NCBI RefSeq assembly: GCF_003323715.1
Contig: NZ_QOIN01000036.1
Location: forward strand, 186,001-250,000
Origin: Streptomyces diacarni
Lineage (GTDB): Bacteria > Actinomycetota > Actinomycetes > Streptomycetales > Streptomycetaceae
Direction of reading: 5' to 3'
DNA length: 64,000 nucleotides
The notes beneath the pieces were generated by a model that was not told the DNA's origin, did no database searches, and worked only from the letters and a program-made list of their open reading frames with translations. Of this stretch, positions 59,278-64,000 are shown piece after piece (the first letter of the stretch is position 1; each line of letters opens with the position of its first letter). The translations under genes were made by a program, and so were the position numbers.

Positions 59278-60057
59278 ATGGAGCAGAGCCGAACCAGGGC
59301 ACCCGGCGTGCCGGCCGCCGGCCGGCCGACGCGGCTCACCACGCAGAACGTCACCGGCGGCGCCCCCGCGGACCCCGCGCCGCGGTCTGCCCCCGGCCCC
59401 GCTCGTGGTGAGCACACCCACAGCGAGCCCTCCGCGCCGCGCGTGGTCCCGCAGCGGCACTCCGTACGGGACCAGATACTGCAGGCCCTCCGGGCGGCCC
59501 TGCTCTCCGGGGAACTCGCCCCCGGAGAGGTCTACTCGGCGCCCGCGCTCGCCGAACGCTTCGGTGTCTCCCCGACACCCGTGCGCGAGGCCATGCAGGT
59601 GCTGGTGAGCGAGGGCTGTGTCGCCACGGTGCCCAACCGGGGTTTCCGCGTCGCCCGGCACAGCCCGCGCGACCTGGCCGAACTCACCGAGATCCGGGCG
59701 CTGCTGGAGGTGCCCGTCGTGCTGGCCCTCGCGCGGACGCAGCCCGCGGAACGCTGGGAGGAGCTGCGCCCCCTTGCCGAGGACACCCTCCAGGCGGCGG
59801 TCTGCGGCGACCGCGGCGCCTACGCCGAGACCGACCGCGCCTTCCACCGCTCCCTGTTGGAACTCGCCGGTAACGCGCAGCTGGTCTCCCTCGCCGAGGA
59901 CGTCAGACGGCGCGCCTCCCTGTCGTCCTCGCGGCAGGCACCGACGCGCCGCACCACCGACCTGCTCGCCGAGGCCGCCGACCACCTCGCCCTCCTCGAC
60001 GCCCTGAGCGACCAGGACCTCCCCGCGGTGGAACGCCTGGTCCGCGACCACGCCTGA
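59278..60057 (+). CDS. GntR-family (FadR/FCD-type) transcriptional regulator
   Basis: A 259-residue regulator. An unstructured Pro/Ala/Arg-rich N-terminal 55 residues precede the GntR winged helix (VRDQILQALRAALLSGELAPG, then YSAPALAERFGVSPTPVREAM and VPNRGFRVA). An FCD effector domain follows (LAELTEIRALLEVPVVLAL; AYAETDRAFHRSLLELAGN), whose metal-binding Asp/His residues are visible. ATG follows GGAGGAG. It is divergent from the FhuF-like gene and may itself be iron-controlled through the shared iron box. Confidence 0.88.
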   Translation: MEQSRTRAPGVPAAGRPTRLTTQNVTGGAPADPAPRSAPGPARGEHTHSEPSAPRVVPQRHSVRDQILQALRAALLSGELAPGEVYSAPALAERFGVSPTPVREAMQVLVSEGCVATVPNRGFRVARHSPRDLAELTEIRALLEVPVVLALARTQPAERWEELRPLAEDTLQAAVCGDRGAYAETDRAFHRSLLELAGNAQLVSLAEDVRRRASLSSSRQAPTRRTTDLLAEAADHLALLDALSDQDLPAVERLVRDHA

Positions 60058-60133
60058 TCGCACCCCGACGGCGCGCGGGGACCGCTCCCCTGGGGGTACC
60101 TCCCGGCCGGAGGGCAGCCCCGCGGCAGAAGCC

Positions 60134-61009
60134 CTAACCGTCCGACCCCGCCGCAGGGCCCCCCGGGCCCTGCGGCTCCGTCTCGGTCTCGGTATCCGTC
60201 TCCGGGAGTTGGCTGGTCAGCCAGGTGGGCACGCCGCCCAGCAGGCGGTGGAGCCGGCCCGCCTCCTCCCGCAGGCGGGACGAGCCCGGCTCGGGCTCGA
60301 CGTCCGCCAGCGAGGCCAAAGCCGGTGCCATGCCGACGAGGAACCCCAGCTCCTCGCGCAGCCGCAGCGACTCGGCGAAGCCGTGCCGCGCCTCGGCCAG
60401 TTCGCCCTCACGTGCCGCGATCCCCGCCAGGTGCCGGAAGGTGGACGAGCACAGCAGGTCGTCGCCGCGCGAGGTCGCCCCCGCGTGCGCCCTGCGGTAG
60501 GCGGCGCGCGCCGCCTCGGGCGTCTCACTCAGGTTCTCGGCCAACAGCCCGCGCCGGTAGTCCAGCAACGCCCGTCCGGGCGCGCCCGGCTCCAGCAGCG
60601 CGGCCGCCCTGCCGAGGGCGGCCCGGGCCTCGTCCGTCCGGTCGCGTACGCCCAACACGGTCGCCGCGTAGGCGAGTTGCCCGCGCTCGCAGGCGGCGGC
60701 TCCCCGGTCGTCGTCCACCTGGGCGACGGCCTCGGCGACCCGCAGCGCGTCCTCGGCCGGCGCCCATCCCTCGCCGGTGTACATGCACCGTTCCACGAGC
60801 AGCGCGGCCCGGCCCACCGCCGCCTGCGGCAGCTCGTGGGCGTACGGCTCCAGCAGGGCCGCCGCGTCCTCCCAGCAGCCGCGTGAACGCAGCCGCCACA
60901 CCGCCCGGCCCAGCGGGCTGTCAGGACCCGTGGACGGCGGTTGCGGCCCGCCGTCCGAGGGGTTCGCGGGATCCAGCCGTGCCGAACGTGACATGGCGGT
61001 GTCCGCCAC
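60134..61009 (-). CDS. TPR-repeat protein
   Basis: A 291-residue soluble helical protein with four to five degenerate tetratricopeptide repeats (ALGRAAALLEPGAPGRALLDYRRGLLAENL; AAYRRAHAGATSRGDDLLCSSTFRHLAGIA; EARHGFAESLRLREELG). Such repeats act in protein-protein binding. GTG was chosen because GGGGAGG precedes it at ideal spacing; an ATG 15 bases downstream is the alternative. The tail is Thr/Glu-repeat (TETETE). Function unknown. Confidence 0.75.
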   Translation of the reverse strand: MADTAMSRSARLDPANPSDGGPQPPSTGPDSPLGRAVWRLRSRGCWEDAAALLEPYAHELPQAAVGRAALLVERCMYTGEGWAPAEDALRVAEAVAQVDDDRGAAACERGQLAYAATVLGVRDRTDEARAALGRAAALLEPGAPGRALLDYRRGLLAENLSETPEAARAAYRRAHAGATSRGDDLLCSSTFRHLAGIAAREGELAEARHGFAESLRLREELGFLVGMAPALASLADVEPEPGSSRLREEAGRLHRLLGGVPTWLTSQLPETDTETETEPQGPGGPAAGSDG

Positions 61010-61169
61010 AGTGCCCTCCCCAAGCGCGCCGTCGAGCCGGATGTGACCGCATCTCAGCACGCCGTGCCCCGCCCGGCCAAGAGGCTGGTGTGAATCAGTT
61101 CACAAAGTTTTACCGGAGGGACTCTTCTGCCAACTGCCCGCGGACGCGCTGCCACACGGGGCGGCTGAG

Positions 61170-61191
61170 GGGGTAGGGCCTGCCCTACCCC
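61170..61191. promoter_or_regulatory. Near-perfect 10-bp inverted repeat, operator-like
   Basis: GGGGTAGGGC and GCCCTACCCC are separated by only 2 bases. The tight spacing suits a dimeric protein-binding site better than a terminator. It lies upstream of the genes leading to the histidine kinase. Confidence 0.5.
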
Positions 61192-61212
61192 AGGTCGGCA
61201 CCTGGATGCAGT

Positions 61213-61236
61213 GAACCGCGCGGCGGCGCGCGGTTC
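61213..61236. terminator. 10-bp GC hairpin
   Basis: GAACCGCGCG pairs perfectly with CGCGCGGTTC across GCGG. It may be a terminator or a 5'-leader structure; direction unclear. Confidence 0.45.
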
Positions 61237-61245
61237 GCTGAGTGC

Positions 61246-61434
61246 GTGAATCCGCACACCGCGCGGCGCGCCCGGCTCGCCGCCTCCGCCCTGTGCGCCG
61301 TCTCGGCCGTGCACGCGGCGGTCACGGCGGCCGTGACCGCGCTGGAACCCCACCGAGTGTGGGCCTGTACGCGGCACCCGCCTACACGGCACTCGCCCCC
61401 GTCCTCGCCCTGTGGGCGCACTGGAGGAAGCCCG
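61246..61434 (+). pseudogene. Possible small membrane protein split by a frameshift
   Basis: GTG at 61246 begins MNPHTARRARLAASALCAVS and a hydrophobic helix. After about 34 residues the hydrophobic coding continues only in the next frame as GLYAAPAYTALAPVLALWAHW. A single-base change near 61350 would join the parts. It overlaps the upstream signals of the glycosyltransferase gene. Evidence is limited to the hydrophobic continuity. Confidence 0.3.
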
Positions 61435-62655
61435 ATGCACCGCCGCACGCCGCCACCGCCACCGCCACCGTCCTCGGCCCCGTCAACCACAGGTCTTCGC
61501 CGTCGGCCGGGGGAGGGGAGCGGACGCACCCTGGTGGTGACCAACGACTTCCCGCCCCGCCTGGGCGGGATCGAGAGGTTCGTGCACGAGATCGCTCGCC
61601 GCTTCCCGCCCGGTGAGGTCGTGGTCTACACGGCGGCGCAGCACGGCGGTGACGCGTTCGACGCGGCGCAGCCCTTTCCGGTGGTCAGAGACCGGGCCCG
61701 CACCCTGCTCCCCACCCCGCGGGTGGCCCGCACCGCCCAAGCGCTGGCCTTCCGGTACGGCTGCGACCGCGTGTGGTTCGGCGCCGCCGCCCCGCTCGGG
61801 CTGCTGGCCGCGCGCCTCGGGCTGCCCTCGGTGGCGACGACGCACGGACACGAGGCGGGGTGGGCGGCCCTCCCCGGAGCGCGGCACGCGCTGGCACGCA
61901 TCGCGGGGAACGCCGACGTCGTCACGTACCTGACCACCCACGCGCGCCGGCGCATGGCGGGCGCGCTCGGCCCCCGTGCGCGCACGGCACGGCTGGTTCC
62001 CGGAGTGGACACCGCGCTCTTCCGTCCGGCCGGGCCCGAGGAGCGCCTGCGGGCGCGGCGCGAGTTGGGCCTGGGGGAGGGCCCGCTGGTGCTCAGCGTC
62101 TCGCGCCTCGTCCCGCGCAAGGGACAGGACGTTCTGCTGCGTGCCCTGCCGCTGCTGCACGCCTCGGTACCGGGGGCCACCCTGGTCATCGTCGGCTCGG
62201 GACCCCACGAGCGGGCGCTGCGGCGCCTGGCCCGTCGGCTGCCCGCCACCTGCCGTGACGCGGTGGTCTTCGCGGGCGCCCGCGAGCACGGCGCCCTGCC
62301 GCCCTACTACGCGGCAGCAGACGTCTTCGCGATGCCGTGCCGCACCCGGCGCCTGGGTCTGGAGTCCGAAGGGCTCGGCATCGTCTACCTGGAGGCCGCT
62401 GCCGCCGGACTCCCCGTGCTCGCCGGGGACTCCGGCGGTGCGCCCGAAGCGGTCCAGGACGGTGTGACCGGCTACGTCGTGGACGGCGGCGACGTAGCCG
62501 CCGTCGCCGGCCGGCTGGCCGGGCTGCTCACCGATCCGGCCGCCCGCGCCCTGATGGGTACGCGGGGGCGGTCCCGGGTCGAGGCGGAGTGGAGCTGGGA
62601 GGCCTCGGCGGGTCAGTTGCGCACGCTGCTGTCCCGTACCGTCGAGGCGTGGTGA
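61435..62655 (+). CDS. GT4-family glycosyltransferase (PimB-like)
   Basis: A 406-residue GT-B glycosyltransferase. After a Pro-rich start, TLVVTNDFPPRLGGIERFVHEI opens the N-terminal Rossmann fold. VLSVSRLVPRKGQDVLLRALPLL and the E-x7-E region (GLESEGLGIVYLEAAAAGLPVLAGDSGGAPEAV) bind the sugar nucleotide. The sequence resembles phosphatidyl-inositol mannosyltransferase PimB. ATG follows GGAGGAAG. Its stop overlaps the next start (GTGA). Confidence 0.88.
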   Translation: MHRRTPPPPPPPSSAPSTTGLRRRPGEGSGRTLVVTNDFPPRLGGIERFVHEIARRFPPGEVVVYTAAQHGGDAFDAAQPFPVVRDRARTLLPTPRVARTAQALAFRYGCDRVWFGAAAPLGLLAARLGLPSVATTHGHEAGWAALPGARHALARIAGNADVVTYLTTHARRRMAGALGPRARTARLVPGVDTALFRPAGPEERLRARRELGLGEGPLVLSVSRLVPRKGQDVLLRALPLLHASVPGATLVIVGSGPHERALRRLARRLPATCRDAVVFAGAREHGALPPYYAAADVFAMPCRTRRLGLESEGLGIVYLEAAAAGLPVLAGDSGGAPEAVQDGVTGYVVDGGDVAAVAGRLAGLLTDPAARALMGTRGRSRVEAEWSWEASAGQLRTLLSRTVEAW

Positions 62656-64000
62656 GCGGGACGGCGGCGGGGGAAGCACGCAGCGGCAGCGGCAGCGGCA
62701 GCGGCAGCGGTGCGGCGAAGGGCGCAGAGGGCGGGGTCTGGCGGGCGCTGGCGGCGGGGCCGCGGGCCTTTCTCGGTTCCGCCTGGCCCCTGCGGGCGCT
62801 GGGCTATCTGCTGGCGGGCGGAGTGCTGGGCGTCGGCTGGTTCTTCCTCGCCCTGGCGCTTGCCGTCGCCGGCGTCCTGCTGCTGCCCGTCGGCGTCGGG
62901 GTGGTCGCGCTGGCGTGCGTGCCCGTCTCCGCCGCCGGACTGGCCGCGCTGGAGCGCCGGCGTCTGCGGTGGCTCCGGCCGGGGGCCGTACCCTCACCGC
63001 ACGAGAGCGGCGACGCGGAGGGGCCCGAGCCGCCCGGCGGACCGGTGCGGCGCGTACTGCGCCGCCTGTGGCGGCGTACCGCGGCGCCCGCCACCTGGAT
63101 CGAGTTCGGCTTCGCGCTGCCCCACGCGGTGCTGTCACTGGTGGATCTGTTCGTGGCGGTGGCGGGGATCGGCCTGGTCGTCAGCCAGCCGCTCGCCCTG
63201 CTGCTGGTCGGCAACGGCGAACAGGTCATGTACGGCGAGCACGTCGTGCTGACCGAGCCGGGGCAGGTGGCGCCGTGGCTGCTGCTGACCCCCGTCTTCG
63301 CGGTGCTCGTCTCCTACCTGTGGGCCGGCCTCGCCGGAGTGCGGGCCGCGCTCGCGCGCGCCGTGCTGGTGGGACCGCGCCGGGAAAGGGAACTGGACGC
63401 CAGGCTGACCGAGGTGACCGCCTCGCGGGCCCGGCTGGCCGACGCCTTCGCACTGGAGCGCCGCCGCATCGAACGCGACCTGCACGACGGGGCGCAACAG
63501 CGCCTCACCGGGCTGATCATGACGCTCGGCCTGGCGAAGCTGGACGCCGACCCCGCGCTCGTCGCCGACGCGCAGGACGAGGCCCGTGCCGTCCTGGCCG
63601 AACTGCGCGAACTCGTCCACGGCATGCACCCCTCCGTGCTGACCGACCGCGGTCTGGGTGCCGCGATCGAGGCGCTGGCCGAGCGCTCGCCCGTGCCCGT
63701 CGAGGTGGATGTGCGCCCGGGCGCGGGGCGGCCGGACGAGGCGGTGGAGGCCGCCGCCTACTTCGCCGTCGCCGAGGCGCTGGCCAACGTGGCGAAACAC
63801 AGTGGCGCCTCGCGCGCGACCGTCACCGTGCGGGCGGGGAGCGCGCTGGTGGTGGAGGTCCGCGACGACGGCAGGGGCGGCGCGGACCCGCAGCGCGGCA
63901 CGGGCCTGACAGGGCTGGCCGACCGGCTCGCTGTGCATGAGGGCAGGTTGCGCCTCTCCAGCCCCGCGGGCGGGCCGACCCTCCTGCGGATGGAACTGCC
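62652..64000 (+). CDS. Two-component sensor histidine kinase, 3' end missing
   Basis: At least 449 residues. After a Ser-Gly repeat tail (residues 8-20) come about four transmembrane helices in two pairs (around 40-85 and 150-225). The HisKA_3 dimerisation/phosphoacceptor helix follows (RRIERDLHDGAQQRL, His278), then the HATPase domain with the N-box AVAEALANVAKHS and G1 VRDDGRGG. This is the NarL/DesK class, so a LuxR-type response regulator should follow outside the window. The GTG start overlaps the glycosyltransferase stop, so the two are coupled. Confidence 0.9.
   Translation, partial: MSGTAAGEARSGSGSGSGSGAAKGAEGGVWRALAAGPRAFLGSAWPLRALGYLLAGGVLGVGWFFLALALAVAGVLLLPVGVGVVALACVPVSAAGLAALERRRLRWLRPGAVPSPHESGDAEGPEPPGGPVRRVLRRLWRRTAAPATWIEFGFALPHAVLSLVDLFVAVAGIGLVVSQPLALLLVGNGEQVMYGEHVVLTEPGQVAPWLLLTPVFAVLVSYLWAGLAGVRAALARAVLVGPRRERELDARLTEVTASRARLADAFALERRRIERDLHDGAQQRLTGLIMTLGLAKLDADPALVADAQDEARAVLAELRELVHGMHPSVLTDRGLGAAIEALAERSPVPVEVDVRPGAGRPDEAVEAAAYFAVAEALANVAKHSGASRATVTVRAGSALVVEVRDDGRGGADPQRGTGLTGLADRLAVHEGRLRLSSPAGGPTLLRMEL
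62682..62710. repeat. AGCGGC hexanucleotide repeat
   Basis: Nearly five tandem AGCGGC units encode a Ser-Gly tract at the N-terminus of the histidine kinase. Copy number is likely variable and stays in frame. Confidence 0.7.

Larger units (their letters stand above)
61010..61434. other. Intergenic region with palindromes and a degraded frame
   Basis: This 425-bp region upstream of the glycosyltransferase-kinase pair contains GTGAA-TCAG-TTCAC (61090-61103), two perfect palindromes described separately, and what looks like a small membrane protein split between two frames. Confidence 0.45.

Noticed and set aside
60058..60133. GC-rich inverted sequences after the GntR gene as an insertion-sequence end
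   Set aside because: Resembles common dispersed GC-rich intergenic sequence of streptomycetes; no transposase, target duplication or second end is seen.

Overview
The window is very GC-rich (well above 70% by eye), with strong third-position G/C bias, GTG and TTG starts, many 1-4 base gene overlaps, twin-arginine exported proteins, and actinomycete-specific families (SAV2148-type HEPN protein, DUF397, WhiJ-like regulator, DUF2637). It reads as chromosomal DNA of a Streptomyces or close relative. No prophage, insertion sequence, CRISPR array, rRNA or complete tRNA gene was seen. Both ends cut through genes: a membrane protein at the left edge and a sensor histidine kinase at the right edge.

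Layout. 0.6-9.9 kb: PhoX-like exported phosphatase, ZapE-type ATPase, RibD-like reductase, an unrecognised conserved protein, murC-msrB, an EmrB-type efflux pump and a dihydrolipoyl dehydrogenase. 10-14.8 kb: LysR regulator, MFS transporter, SAV2148-type HEPN protein, DUF1697 protein. 15-19 kb: two tandem secreted subtilisins with a duplicated upstream region, a response-regulator relic and a small secreted protein. 19.1-28.9 kb: a minus-strand assimilatory sulfur cluster. In transcription order it runs leader peptide, sulfite reductase, zinc-ribbon protein, cysH, cysC, cysD, cysN, a sulfonate-type ABC transporter (binding protein, ATPase, permease) and a sirohydrochlorin chelatase-like protein. 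It covers sulfonate import, sulfate activation, APS reduction, sulfite reduction and siroheme supply.

29-41 kb is a mixed accessory stretch: PAP2 phosphatase, PadR regulator with a membrane protein, GNAT acetyltransferase, ABC-class ATPase with an RGG-like tail, MFS, AHSA1-like protein, membrane-anchored Mrr-type nuclease, CX5R phosphatase, Mut7-C protein with acylphosphatase, a broken questin-oxidase gene, and a tautomerase-like/YHS metal-binding fusion behind a copper-type palindrome. 41-44 kb: a WhiJ/DUF397/ATPase regulatory cassette and a metallophosphoesterase whose Tat signal is out of frame by one base. 44-54 kb: murJ, PfkB kinase, Nudix, KAS III with a divergent TetR, AidB-like acyl-CoA dehydrogenase, BrkB-type membrane protein and rsgA. 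54-64 kb: Ada/AlkA repair fusion, PP2C-like protein, DUF2637 protein, FhuF-type ferric reductase under an iron box, GntR regulator, TPR protein, GT4 glycosyltransferase and the partial histidine kinase.

Regulatory signals legible in the sequence include the sulfur leader peptide, a DtxR/DmdR-type iron box, a CsoR-like palindrome, a consensus promoter with an embedded palindrome ahead of the KAS III gene, an inverted repeat over the padR promoter, and at least seven genes whose -10 element lies only 6-7 bases before the start codon, as in leaderless transcripts. Nothing amounts to a clearly new multi-gene system. The most distinctive items are the sulfur leader peptide with the co-encoded zinc-ribbon protein, the tautomerase-YHS fusion with its putative metal operator, and the membrane-anchored Mrr nuclease beside a CX5R phosphatase.
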